Positions 22,285 to 33,985 of a stretch of 64,000 bases of DNA are shown here, piece after piece. The stretch is from Paraphoma chrysanthemicola (Eukaryota; Ascomycota; Dothideomycetes; Pleosporales; Phaeosphaeriaceae). The stretch's first letter is position 1. Each line of letters opens with the position of its first letter. The DNA lies in the NCBI GenBank assembly GCA_020744225.1, contig JAGMWG010000019.1:1116001-1180000 (forward strand), in the 5' to 3' direction. The notes under the pieces are model-generated. The model saw only the letters and a program-made list of their open reading frames with translations. It was not told the origin of the DNA and ran no database searches. A program made the position numbers and the translations under genes.

Positions 22285-25200
22285 ATGAATCAAAGTGCGC
22301 CCACGGCTGCCGCGAACGCTGCTCCCCAGCCGAAGCCCATTCGCTTCGTGACGAACCACGATGGCCCATATGCGAAGCGGCGCAGGATCAACTCGGCCTG
22401 CCTGACATGCCGCCGCAAGAAGACGCGCTGCTCGGGTGAGTTGCTGGAGAGGAGAGCATCGGCATCCATGCGCGCATCACTAACTCTGGTCTAGGTGAGC
22501 GGCCCGTGTGCTCGACGTGTGTGAACAACAAGCACGAATGCGCCGGCTATGGCGACGACAGCAGCACAAGCGACGCCAAAGACACCAAGAAGGCGGCGCG
22601 GAGAGAAAGCCATCCCACCAACAGTGCGCCTCTGCCGCCACCGCCGCGGAAGCAGGAACAGCCCATCGATCCCCAGCTCACTGGGCCGCCACTGCAACAT
22701 GCTCCTTCGACCGTGTCGCAGCGCTCCGACTCGACCAGCAGCCATATACTGAAGCGCGAGGACGACGGCAACAGCAGCAATGGCCTCCTCAGCCTCAGCA
22801 CACGGAACCGCATGCCCTACTTCAGGTACTTTGGGCCGACAGCCATCATGCCCGGCTTCAAGCAGATGGTGGTCAAGGTGCGCGGCAAGCAGCACAGCAG
22901 CGCCCCGACCACCTCTGACCGTGAGTTCCTTCTGCCACTGTGAACCAGGAAGTCACTGACCGACGCAGAACACGCCCTGGACTCCTCCCCTGCGCAGGCC
23001 CCATCGCTAGACTCACCCCCAATACCTGAATCACGAACGCCCCTGGAGATTCCTGTCTACGATGCCTCGGCAATGTCGCCCAGCCCTCTCATCACTCACT
23101 TGTGCAAGCTCTTCTTCGTCCAGCTGGGCTGCTCCTTCCCGTTCCTCCAGAGAGAGCGTTTCATGCGCGATCTCGAGGAAAAGCAGGTCGATGCGATTCT
23201 CGTCGACGCCGTCTGTGCACTGGCCGCGCGCTTCTCCACACACCCCATGCTAATAGGCACTGGGGACCAAGCACGAAACGGCGATCACGAATCTTCCAAG
23301 TGTCAGCCTTCCGAGTACGGCCAGGCATTTGCTCAGCGCGCAAAGTCGGCCATCCCAGATGCCTTTCCGTGTCCAAGTGTTGCCGTAGTGCAAGCTGCCT
23401 TGTTATTGGCATACGACGAGTTCGGCGCCAGTCGCGACAGTGGTCTCTGGATGTACTTGGGCATCGCCATCAGAATGGCACAGGATCTAGGCATGCAGAC
23501 TCACGAGGGCTTGAAGTATGAGGGCCGCGATGGCCCAACTCCAAAGTCAGTCAAGACCGATCCCGAGGGCCGTAAAGGGTCTGCATCACGCACACCCACC
23601 TTGCGCTCAACACAAGGAGGCGATCCAGATGAGCAGGAACAAAGAGCGGCAGAGCGAGAACGTTTGGACACGTTCTGGTCCGTCTTCTTCCTCGATCGTG
23701 TCATTTCGTCTGGAACCGGGCGGCCCGTCACGCTACGCGACCGAGACATTGAGATTTCCTTCCCCTCGCTTGACGAGGTTGATCCCGCCTCCGGATGGCC
23801 GCTTCCATTCCCCGCCCTCATTAGGATCATTCATTTGTATGGGCGTGTGACGGATCTCATCAACAGGATCAGAGACGCGAGCGACATTTCCGACGATCTC
23901 CAGAAGCAGCTTGCTTCCCTCGAGGACCGCCTTACATTGATCTACCAAAATCTATCACCAAGATTGCACTTTAATGCTGTCAACTTCCAGCAATACGTCA
24001 AGTTCAACCAGGGGACAAATTTTCTGCTCATGCATTGCTGGTTCCACGTATTGATTGTCCTTTTGCACCAGCCAACACTCCTCAAGCCATTCGAGGGATC
24101 GCCACAATCACTATCGACGAACAGCAGGGAACTCTCCATGTCTTCAGCCAAGACAATTGCTGATATTCTGGCATTCACGGAACTCATCGATGCAAAGACA
24201 GGCATGGGGAACCCTTTCACTAGGTAAGTCCTCGAAACATCCAAGACCACGCCTCACGTTGCTTTTCCGCCACGTTCAAAGTCGTTCACCCTGGAGGATA
24301 CTCTTTTTATTCACTTGATTCAAGAGTCACAGCTAACAAGCGATTAGTCAGCCAATCTACATAGCCGCGTGTGCGTTCTTGAATGAAACCGCAATACATT
24401 CGGCATCGTCACGACCACAATCACGCCCCTCGAGCCCGGGCCCAAGTAACGGAAACGAGGCGAGTGAGTCTCTGAATCCATTACTTGCGCCTGCGAATGG
24501 TCGCGTCGTAGACAAAGACCAGAACCAAGCTGCCAAGCATACACTGCTTGCTTCTGCCGCCAATCAGAACTACCAGCGTTGCTACCGTGCGTTGAAGTCA
24601 CTGGAAACCTATTGGGCGGGGGTCAAGTACATTATGACTGTGCTTGACCAAAAGTCGAAAGGCGTCGCTGAGCCATTACTCTACACGAGGGAAGAGATGG
24701 AGAGTGCATTGGAAGCACCCAGACCAGAGCCATCGTTCACAAGTCCCGGCTGGCGAAGGAAGCTTAGCTGGGGTACATATCTGACTGCTCAAAGTCCTGG
24801 GGAAGATGTCGCCAAAATCTTGAAAAAAGGCACGCGCACGCCTACAATACCTGGTTCTCCCATGGTGCACCCAAGTCAAGGTGAGCGTTGCATGAAATTA
24901 TCTGTTACACATCGATTGACTCATCCCGCAGCCATTGGATGGTCGCTGACCGGCACCATGAATTCGCCGTCGACCAACGTTGCAGTCATGTACAGCTCAG
25001 AAAACAACACTCGTGACGCAAAGCCTACGGGTCCAAGACCGCCAGCAGCGAGCTCACAGCCATCGATAGCGTCCCTCATTTCAAATCCTCCGGTCAAGTT
25101 CGAGACGACGCAACCACTGGCGTCACCATCCATGGCACAGTTCAATCCAGGCTCCATGCCTCCTCCCCCCAGCCAGAACTTCAACGCTGTTCCAACTCCA

Positions 25201-25560
25201 GATCCCGTCCTCGTATCCGACGCCGACCTTCTCTTGAACCTGCATTCCCCATTCTCAGCAAACCCGCCTGCTATTGCGAATCCTTCTATGCCAAATCCAA
25301 CTTCCTTTGCCCGTGCACACTCCATTCCGAACAATCAGCATGTGCGCAACGATTTTTCTCCGACCTACGGCGCATACCCGACGCCGACGGATAATACGTT
25401 TGGTGACATGGTCATCGACACCCAAGACGTCGATATGTCGTTGCTTGGGGCAGAAATGATGCCGTGGGATCTCGAATACCTTCCTCATGATATGCTTTAT
25501 TTTGGCGATGCTTCTTACGGCAACATGGGCGACACCGGGGCATCTGGTGCACAGGAGTAA
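22285..25560 (+). CDS. Zn2Cys6 transcription factor with fungal-specific TF domain
   Basis: Five exons, join(22285..22435, 22495..22920, 22969..24223, 24348..24880, 24932..25560), 997 residues. All four introns have GTGAGT/GTAAGT/GTGAGC donors and fit the frame. The binuclear cluster is CX2CX6CX6CX2CX6C with Cys39, 42, 49, 56, 59 and 66, preceded by a basic KRRRINSA. The middle-homology region (about 240-620) includes HLCKLFFVQLGCSFPFLQRERF, DAVCALAARFS, LWMYLGIAIRMAQDLGMQ and a Fungal_trans-type RLDTFWSVFFLDRVISSGTGRP. MPYFRYFGPTAIMPGFKQMV just after the cluster is a distinct conserved-looking element. The C-terminal 200 residues are Pro/Asn/Ser-rich, as in activation domains. Target genes cannot be inferred from the context. 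Confidence 0.93.
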
Positions 25561-25948
25561 CATGGCGGCGAGCCGCGACAGCTCGCTGCAAGGTCTTTTA
25601 AAAGGGGTTCGGAGGGCGTCAGTGGCTTGTACATGGGTTGTTATGATACCACATTGTCCTCGCGCTTTGCGCCGTATATTATTTGGTTAATTTTGGGATT
25701 GTTCCTTCTGTGTTATCCTTGACAAACACTATTTCAGCGCATGCACGTGATATACACTTGGCAGGCACATTGTCAATGACGGTAGTAGAAGGGGGGTATC
25801 ATTTCATCTCGTCACACTCGACAACCATTATCCGCCTGCTTAATCCACATCCAGTTGAGGAACGTGCCCGTGGACAAAGTTTAAAGTAAAACATGTCCGT
25901 TCATACCCTCACTTTCTCCAAGGACGCAGCAACCAAAGGTTGTGCGCT
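25561..25948. other. Convergent 3' spacer
   Basis: 388 bp between the Zn2Cys6 regulator (+) and the small 64-residue gene (-), probably both 3' UTRs. Nothing else recognised. Confidence 0.5.
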
Positions 25949-26216
25949 CTAGTTGGAGTACTTGGGATTGACCTTCTTGCCGGTAATCTTCTCGTAGACT
26001 TTGCGGAGGCCGTCGGTCTGGGTCACATTAGTATGGTAATCCCAAGAACATAAACGCCTGGGGCAGGCGGCTGGTGAGTGAAGGACGCACAATTTTCTCG
26101 CTCTTAGCGCGGTCACCAGCAATTTTCTGGCCCTGGGCGCCGCCGAAATGCTTCGCGCCGGCAGCGAAAGCCTTGTCGAGGGGATCTTGCTTGTTGGGGT
26201 CGTTGGGGTTGTTCAT
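25949..26216 (-). CDS. 64-residue basic protein, unknown function
   Basis: Two exons, complement(25949..26017, 26091..26216); the intron is 73 bp (donor GTGCGT, acceptor CAG) at phase 0. The joined product starts MNNPNDPNKQDPLDKAF, continues through KHFGGAQGQKIAGDRAKSEK, and ends YEKITGKKVNPKYSN. It is rich in Lys, Ala and Gly, probably helical, with no signal peptide or membrane segment. The clean intron, short exons in frame and strong codon regularity argue that it is real despite its size. I know similar short ascomycete proteins only as uncharacterised. Confidence 0.7.
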
Positions 26217-27543
26217 TTTTGCGATTTTGCGGAGGTTCCTGGAGAATAAGTTTGGTGAGGTGTTTGTAGAGGAGTTATGTATGACGAGATGACTGATGGC
26301 GTGGAGTTGTCGGGAGGGCGCGGGTTTGGGACTCTTTATCTGGTCCCAACCTTGGGAACCCCGTGCGAGTCGGTGAGCAATCACCTGTGCCCGCATCACG
26401 CCACGCTAGTCTGTTCGCGGCCGGAATGTGACTGATCACTTCGTCTAGATCAACCGGGGGCGCAGGACTTGGCTTGCGGGCGCTTGTGAGCTTACTGTAC
26501 AATTCCTGCCGCTGCCGACTACATCCTGCACAGAAGCTTATGCCATGTGAACCCTCTGATATGTGACTATCATCTCAACATGCATCTTGATTTTATCCAG
26601 GCCTCGAGACATATGCGCTGCGATCGAGGAAGGGAGAAAGGCAACGAGCTCCCCCAACTTCATCCAAGGCAGATATGGAAAGGCGCAATTGGCAAATGTG
26701 GTGGTAATGAACCCGACACAGCTGAGCACCTCATTTGATGACGCAGTGAAGGGAGGCGCAGCAACATGCATCACTAAAAAGCTTGCTGATGCACAGGCAG
26801 TAGTTTCAAAAGTGAGTACTAAGAAGTCTGGCCTCGAAAAAGAAGATTTAGCCGAATCGAAACCCGCACTTGGGCTGGTCAACGAGATTGGATGCCCTCC
26901 TCAAGACTCCAGTGGCGCAGGCGCGTTTTTGGCGGGGCTGTGGCTAGGTAGTCTTGGTTGCACCTCCTCTCGTTTTGCACGCGAACTTCAGCTCAGCTCA
27001 GCTCATAAGCAGACTTCCACAAAGTGTCTGGGAACTGTCATTGCTCGCAACACAACCTGTCAAAGCATTGCGCCTCTTTCTTTGTCATTTCCGTCTATAC
27101 TCTGCAGTGCGTCGTTCAAGCCAGGGCGGACGTCGGACGAGGTCTCCAGCCCGAAATCAAAGCAGGGGATGTCCTTTAGGTCCTTCGCATTCTTTGGTAG
27201 TGATGTTGTGGCCCGGACACTTGCACAAGTTGCGGGCACTGACCTGATGCCCACGATATTCTCATTGAGTCCGTCTCCAATAATCTCCTGCGCCCAACAC
27301 CTCGGGTGGGACACTCCTGGAGGCCGTCGCACGTGTTCAAGTCTTTAGTAGAAAGCTGGATAATGTATTGAAAGCCTCTAGGCCGTTATATTAGAGCTGT
27401 CCGTACTACTCTTGCAGCTTTTGGACATATCCGCGCTACACTAAAGTTAAGCAACTGTCCCGGCGTTCATGTTGTCCCACAGGGGGGAAATTTGCGCAGC
27501 GGAGAAGGTTGCGCTGGCCAGCACTGTTGATGCTGCTGTGGAC
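26217..27543. other. Spacer with one doubtful ORF and a repeat copy
   Basis: A 261-codon plus-strand frame (26563-27348) and overlapping minus-strand frames (26538-26882, 27060-27332) have no recognisable domain, and none forms a splice-consistent chain. The 3' part overlaps repeat copy A. I do not call a gene here. Confidence 0.35.
27290..27445. repeat. Dispersed repeat copy A
   Basis: It begins with TGGGACACTCCTGGAGGCC and continues through ATTGAAAGCCTCTAGGCC to ATATCCGCGCTACAC. It aligns by eye with copy C at about 32570-32725, which has TGGGACACTCCTGAATGCC, ATTGAAGGCCTCTAAGC and TTTGCGCTACCC in the same order and spacing. It sits just downstream of the aldolase gene. Boundaries are approximate. 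Confidence 0.6.
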
Positions 27544-28489
27544 CTAATGTTCGAAAGCACCGTCGCTAAGGACATGTTCGTATTCGAGGTCAGGTTGGAA
27601 CTCCCAGTACAGGCTCTCCGGATCGCTCGCCATCTTGAAAGTATATTCAGCTGCTTCGTCATCGACATAGATCTTGGGAATTCCGTTAGCAGCTGCGGCC
27701 TCGACCATCAGCTGGATCTGACAAGAGCGCTCCATGAGGGTGTAAAGATAGGCCGCCTCGTCGACAGTGCCTCCTACTGTCTGTGCGACGTTAGTCATCA
27801 GCAACAGCTCGCGAAGACGATGCACCTACCAGCAGCCCGTGATTACGAAGAATCAACCCTTTGCCCTTCGGTCCCAGAGCAGCTGCAAGCCGATTGCCCT
27901 CTTCTTCGCTGAAAACAACACCGCCAAACTCCTTGTAGACGGCTTGGGCCTCACCATAAAAATATGTCACGTCCTGGTTAATCATGTCCAGCTTCCGCCC
28001 AAAAGCACTCCATGCTTTCCCTGCCCTGCCGTGACAATGACATGCAGCAGCAACGTCAGGTCTGGCCTTGTGTACGGCAGAATGAATGAGGAAGCCAGCG
28101 GCATTGGCCGGTCGTGACCGATTACCGCCGACGACGTTGCCGTCATAGTCTACCAAAACCATGTCGGATGCCTTGAGCAGCCCAAAGTGCCTTCCGAGAG
28201 GGTTTGTCCAGAACTGGTGCGGAAACTCTGGATCTCGCACAGATATATGCCCGCTCATGCCTTCTGTCAAATTGTGGCGGGCAAACACCCTGAAAGCACC
28301 AGCCATGTGCGAAAGTATCCATGCCCGTTGCTTGTCGTAAGATGAGAAGAGAGGTATGCCGGGCAATGGAGTACCCTGCGAGATGGCCTGGAGCGGCGTC
28401 AGCTCTTTCTTGTCGTCTTTTGATAGCGGTGCGATTTGCTTCGACTGCGAGGTGGGGGTCGAGTCAACGGCAACAGCGGAGGGCGCCAT
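27544..28489 (-). CDS. Class II aldolase/adducin-domain protein
   Basis: Two exons, complement(27544..27780, 27830..28489), 298 residues; the 49 bp intron has donor GTAGGT and acceptor CAG. The class II aldolase/adducin head domain spans about 53-265: WILSHMAGAFRVFARHNL, then EGMSGHISVRDPE, FGLLKASDMVLVDYDG and IHSAVHKARPDVAAACHCHG (metal ligands His151 and His153). It continues to LRNHGLL (third His217) and GTVDEAAYLYTLMERSCQIQ after the intron. Family members include fuculose-phosphate aldolase, ribulose-5-phosphate epimerase and many fungal proteins of unknown substrate; this belongs to the last set. The start at 28489 is preferred over an ATG five codons upstream. A decayed relative lies at about 33530-33985. 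Confidence 0.92.
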
Positions 28490-29453
28490 TGTGGTGAGGC
28501 GCACACGGCAACAAGTAGCTATGCGTGAGTATAAGGGTGAGTTTGAGGATCAATGGAGAATTGAGCACATCTTGCGACGCCTCGGCACGCAGCAGCCGCA
28601 TTATAGTACATGCGCGATGCTGATAGGGCGTGGAGGAGGCATGGTGTTGAGCTTGAGCTGCTGCGGGGTCTGCGCCGAGATAACAAACGCCCGAACCGCC
28701 CGACAACATAGACGACATGCAGGCATGTCCACCAAACGGAGCAGTAAAAGACCGACTGTCTTAACGCTGGCAGCCTGAGGCATTCATGTCGAAACTGACC
28801 AACTGGATGGTGTCGTCAGCCACTTCCAGCCACTTCGCGTCACTACGTATCGACAGTGATCCAACGCTTGTGCAACTCCTCTGCGCCCTAATACATCCGT
28901 TGGGACACTCTCGGAAGCCTTCGCGTGTATTTACGTCTCTCATACAACCATTTGAAACACAGTAAAGAAAATCTACGCGATGATATTGAGGCTGTCATTA
29001 CTGCCGCAGCAGCGTCTGAACATACACGCGCTGCGCTGCGCTGGCCATATCGATAGTTGAACTGAAGCTCCCCGTCGATGAGTCGAAATGATGGCTCGCG
29101 TCATTGCAACACCTCTCAGCCCAGGACTGAGCACGGGAATGAATGCATCTCTCTAGGCACCAAGACAAGCGTGGTTGAAGCGCGCTTACTGGTCAGATGC
29201 TGCGCCTCATCTGACCGGCTGGGCAGGGCACCAATCACGTCGTTGTGCGCAGTTGCGATGCAGTGTCTCCTGCGCGTTGCGTTCATCTTAAGATTCTTTG
29301 CATGTCCTAGACACAACGCTCTCGTTGATATCCAGACAAATCGAGCCTCACATCTTGGAAGACACACTATCACATCAAACTAATCTCCCAATCTTGCGAC
29401 GCTTTGAGCTTTAAGCCTACTTCACCAGCTCAGATCGCTGTGCTACACTCACC
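28490..29453. other. Divergent spacer containing repeat copy B
   Basis: It lies between the aldolase-like gene (-) and the C2H2 gene (+). Its middle carries repeat copy B. No further gene is supported. Confidence 0.45.
28880..29050. repeat. Dispersed repeat copy B
   Basis: TTGGGACACTCTCGGAAGCC is followed by TTCGCGTGTATTTACGTCTC, matching copy C (TGGGACACTCCTGAATGCC, CTCGCGTGTGCTTACGTCT). On the minus strand copies B and C also share a coding-like string: VNTREGFRECPNG in B and VSTREGIQECPIG in C. Ends are not resolved. Confidence 0.6.
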
Positions 29454-32256
29454 ATGCAGGCCACGCCAGCTACTGCATCGAGTAAAAACACGGAAGATAT
29501 ACCGAGTCATTGTGAAAGGAGTGGGCCGGTAAATGGTAAGCTTACGCGACGCTCAGGGTTTAAGGCAATGTCTAAGACAGCCGCTGTTGTCAACGAGTTG
29601 AGTGCGGGTCATTAACGACAAGTATTAGCAATACCGCGCTGGATTTGCAACCCTTTCGCTCCGCCCGGGCGCAACGTTGTCATTCACGGCGTTGAAGATG
29701 CTCCAAATGCATTTGGGCAAGCTGATTGTAGCTCTTGGACAGGACTATCAAGCAAAGGACCCTGCTCGCTTGGTCCAACGCCTAAGCCTAGGCCGGTACC
29801 CATTTACAAAGATAAGCGCGTCGAGGAGTACTGGTCTTTTCTCAGGTCAGTTCCCGATGCCCAGAAAGACCAGTCACCCTCCCTCAGCCGATGTCCTTCA
29901 CTCATGAGCGGAGGAACGTTGAGCAGCCGCAACTCTTCCACGAGGTCGACAAGATCATCCGTTTGGGGTCCAATCGATGGAGACTTCGGAACGCTTACTG
30001 AGGCTGTCTGGACCCAAGACGTTCAAGTTCATTCTCCAGCAAGTGCATACACTGCAGCTTCCGTGTCCCAACGCCCAGCGAGCATGTGTGAGGACACCTG
30101 CCGAAATTTCGGACCAGCGGTCGAGCAAGCAAGACACGAGTTCGAGACTTTTGATGGCATACTCCGTTGCGAATTTTGCACAAAATACATGGACTTCCCT
30201 AGTTGCCCTAACCGCGTCGATCTATTTATGCGTCATCTTGTTGAGAAACATGGTGCTGCAGAGTTCAAGTCCGACAACGGCAAAAGGAAGATGTCTACGC
30301 GAAGTCTCAGCCTAGACGAACCGGTAGCATCTTGCTCCATCTGTACTGAACCTTTCAGTGCCCAAGGCTTCTACGAGCATTTACCCGGATGCATTGTCCG
30401 TGAAGTCACTAGAAGCGACAAGCTTGAGTTCCGTTTTGAGAGCAATGTTCCAAAGCACGGCAGCCTCAGCGAGGATTCAGGCGCTGTCTTAGAATCAAAG
30501 GACTCAACGCTGCCACCACGCGCACCAAAAGAGTCGGGCTTATGCATACAAGACGACTATAGTCCACTATCGCCACCAATATCTATTGCTCAACCTCATG
30601 AAAGATGCGACGACATGGCCTCCATTACTGAATCGTCGCGGTGTCTTTCACTGACGTCATCGCATGTTATGGACTCTTCCGAGGATGAGACAGACTGGAC
30701 CGAGGAACACACGTCAAGGGAAAGCTCACCGGGAGCCTCGCAGGTGCCGCGAAGGCTATCTCCCGCGAAACGCAAGATTGTCGATGGTGTCATGCAAGAC
30801 TTCCATGTTCTTTTCAGTCGAGCGTTGCGCACACATACTTCTGGTGGCACGACCTCCAACGCACCCTCTCGTGTTTCGGGTGGATGGTCCAGTAATGCTT
30901 CAGTATACTCGACTTCGTCATTCACCTCACGCAAGCGAAGCCTCAGCGGAGGCGGATCATCCCCTCCAGATGATGAAGATGAGACGAACAAGCGAAGAAA
31001 GCCGGATGCTAAGGCTAATGGCAGGAAGCCAATTCCGGAGCTCAGGCTCGCCTGTCCGTACTACAAGCGCAATCCTGGTCGACATCAAACTTTCACATCG
31101 TGTCGAGATCCAGGTTTTGTCACTGTTGCAAGATTGAAGTAAGTTCTAGCATATATCTCAAACGCTAGGGTTGTCTTCAAAATTAGCTTACAGTATGTTA
31201 AGGGAGCACCTCTATCGGCGTCATCTCCTCCCACCACAGTGCAATCGTTGCTGCACGACATTCTCGACAGACATCGCTTTGCGAGAACACCAGCGTGACC
31301 CTGCGGGTTGCCAAGTGAAGGATCAAGTAGCGCTCGAAGGCTTCGACAAAGATCAGGAGCGTCAGCTTAAAAGCAAGAAGAAGAGTCAGGTCTATCAAAC
31401 AGAAGATGAAAAGTGGAAGAGTGTGTATCGTATTCTGTTTCCAGAAGATTCCGACACCGACATTCCGACGCCATACATAGAATATCAGCCTTGTACAGGG
31501 GAGGTGGCAGAGCCATCTCACGTCCTCCGCTTCCAACAATTCTCGCGGCTGGAGCTGCCTCGTCTGGTCCGGCGAACGCTGGAGGCAGTAGTTGAGCAGG
31601 AGGCTCAGCCATTGGAAGACAAATTGAAGGACCGCCTCGTCAATATTGTGAAGGAATGTCAAACTCAGTTGTTTGCGATGTTCCAAACGATCGATGGCCC
31701 CAAGATTAAAGCGAACAACTCACCCACTACTGAGGTGGGCCCGCCGGCTACATTTGAACCATCAGCATCGTTCGCTCAGCCTTCAACACAGTCTGGCGAC
31801 TTCGTAGCGATGGATATATTTGATGACTTTGGCTTCAAAGCCACGCATACAACCGGACCTTCATTTGTAGCTGTGCGATCAAAAGCCTCGTCAACTTTGC
31901 CCTCGTCCTCGAATTCCTCTGATTCCGGTTACGACTCGACTTGGGCATCTAGGCAAGCGAACATTGTCAGCACCGACGGGCTACAACCAAACTTGGCCTT
32001 ACCGGTGTCCCTAGAATGCGAGGAGTATTTTCAATTGGGCAACCATTCTGAACTCTGCATGGATGGCCCACATACCGCTGGGCACTCGTTGGCAACAGCC
32101 TCCGGCTCCACATCGGAAGAACCATTGGAGATGAGATTAGATATGAGTTCTGATCCGTCGATATGGAATGTGCTCGAACCGTTGGCAGGCATGGACGAGA
32201 GCGTTAACGTGACCACACATCAATTGGGCGACTTCGGAATGAGCTGGCACATCTGA
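29454..32256 (+). CDS. C2H2-type zinc finger protein
   Basis: Three exons, join(29454..29535, 29629..31138, 31194..32256), 884 residues; intron donors are GTAAGC and GTAAGT. The first exon is short (MQATPATASS...) and its junction gives AIPRWICNPF. Zinc-binding candidates are LRCEFCTKYMDFPSC...LFMRHLVEKHG (about 205-240), CSICTEPFSAQGFYEHLPGC, and a C-terminal pair split by intron 2: CPYYKRNPGRHQTFTSC, then MLREHLYRRHLLPPQCNRC and ALREHQRDPAGCQ. This last block is the hallmark of a large ascomycete family of C2H2-annotated proteins of unknown role. A bipartite basic region (SRKRSLSGG, NKRRKPDAKANGRK) suggests nuclear location. The C-terminal 200 residues are acidic and Ser-rich. Confidence 0.85.
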
Positions 32257-32569
32257 AGCGGGTCTTGATCAGGCCGCAAGGCTCTGCAAGAAGAACATAG
32301 TGCCTTGACCAATAAATTGAACAATCATTCTGAGATTTGCACCTCGCTCTAAACCTTGCCATGAGACTTCTCGTCTGCCGCACTTACTTATAAATACAAC
32401 TGACTCATGTTGCCACATATGGTCGACCAGGAACTGACGACAATGATAAGATGCGCTCCAGCTTATTGTACTGCACCGCAACTTGCTTACACGCCAACAG
32501 TCTTCTGAGCTATTAATATGTCTCTCTTTCAACAACTTAGTCTTATATACCCATGACACATACTGCACC

Positions 32570-32725
32570 TTGGCAGCTCCGATGGGACACTCCTGAATGC
32601 CCTCGCGTGTGCTTACGTCTGCAGTACTACTTTTATAACGCATTGAAGGCCTCTAAGCTTTTACATCAAGACTGCCTTTGCTACTCTAGCAGCAGCCGCA
32701 TCTATTTGCGCTACCCTTAGAAGAA
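32570..32725. repeat. Dispersed repeat copy C
   Basis: Third member of the family described for copies A and B. It shares the conserved core TGGGACACTC with both, the GAAGGCCTCTAAGC segment with copy A and the TTACGTCT segment with copy B. Confidence 0.6.
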
Positions 32726-32925
32726 ATCACGGAGGGGATAGATCTGTCGTCCCACCAGAGCCGTAAAGGTTAAGTAATACCACACTCCCAAGGCCAGCGT
32801 AGACCTGTCGACCTTTGCGCGTTACGCCTGGATTCGTGCTTTCCTCGCCATCTTCTTCTCCTTCTCTTGCATCACACTGTGTCTAGTTAGTAGAATTGCG
32901 CCGTACGTGATACATCTACATTTAT

Positions 32926-33464
32926 TTAGGCTTCGCGCTGGAGCAGACTGGCTTTCATGACCGTCAGAAGGGCCAGCGAGTCGGGATCCAGGTCGCCATC
33001 ACGCCGCATGTTGTCATAGAAGTCAATAGTCGCGCGGTCGGTTTCATCTCCCCACTCTTGTCCTGGTGCAGTGACTGCCTGAAACCTGATGGACGACCTG
33101 AAGGTGCAGGTGGAGGAGGCCGGTGGTACCGTCATCAAAGACATAAGAGGTCTGCGCGGTTCTCTGTAAGCATCTTTGTTTACCAATGTGCACAATCTCG
33201 AACGATCCTGAAGCTTCACCATGACCGCAGGAGCTCAGCATCCGCTCGGTCGCGCAACCCGTAACCGTGATGCTCTGGTAGAGCGCCATGTGGGCAAAGA
33301 GGATGGTGCCGAAGAGGATCAAGTGGAAGAGGATGGTGCCTAGAGCGATCTAGAAGAAGAGCAGGGAGAGGGCGCCAGATAGGGTCACAAATAGGGTTGT
33401 AGCCTTGGCCTAGCGAGGGTGCCGCAAAGGACCCAGAGAGGTGGCCCATTCCTAGAATCAGCAT
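32926..33464 (-). pseudogene. ORF remnant, membrane-protein-like
   Basis: Three overlapping minus-strand frames each carry a protein-like piece: LGMGHLSGSFAAPSLGQG near the start, a hydrophobic IALGTILFHLILFGTILFAH in a second frame, and a polar end WGDETDRATIDFYDNMRR in a third. Read together they look like one gene with frameshifts, or with introns I could not place. Family unknown. It occupies the position that the 3' half of an aldolase gene would have relative to repeat copy C. Confidence 0.3.
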
Positions 33465-33529
33465 GCTGTACCAAAGGGAGCATCAAACACGAAACACGGA
33501 GTTAGAAATGAATCCAGTCACTGACAAAG

Positions 33530-33985
33530 TATGTCACGCACCGAGATGTGATCAGATATTCCTTCTGCAGTACGAGCTAATGTCAGTGATTGCATCCGTG
33601 TATTACGAGTCGATGATGGTACCCGTATATCCCTTTCTCCCGAAGATTGGTCCCCAATTATAATGTGTCCGCCACCGACATGCTATCATAGCTTACCACC
33701 GAGATGTGGCCAGACATGCCCCCAGTGAAGCTTTTGCACGTAAAGACTCGGAAGGCGCCTGCTCTGAGATGGAGAAGCTCCAGTCAGCGTCCCATGCTCC
33801 ACACATGTTCGGTAAATACCACTTATATGTGAGGAAAGCATCCACGCTCGATGTTTGTCATAGCCGGAAATGACGGGAATTGCCGGCGGACAGTGGCTCT
33901 GCGGTATGGCTTGGAGAGGCGTCTCCTCTTTCATCTCCTCTTTGGCTTGAGCGACAAGCTGCTTTGGCTGCGGCTACGGGACTAC
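33530..33985 (-). pseudogene. Decayed class II aldolase-like copy
   Basis: The frame at 33686-33934 reads KEETPLQAIPQ...GYDKHRAWML, matching KKELTPLQAISQ...SYDKQRAWIL of the intact gene at 27544-28489. A frameshift or lost intron later comes GAFRVFTCKSF and GGMSGHISV (intact: GAFRVFARHNL, EGMSGHISV). A further piece EGISDHISVRD lies at about 33533-33563. An in-frame TAG at 33974-33976 interrupts the upstream extension. The metal-binding HCH motif region is missing, so no active enzyme is possible. It has the same orientation as the intact gene and the same relation to the repeat. Confidence 0.7.

Noticed and set aside
26563..27348. 261-codon plus-strand open frame as a gene
   Set aside because: No domain or signal, overlaps opposing open frames and the repeat copy, and its protein text is not coherent.
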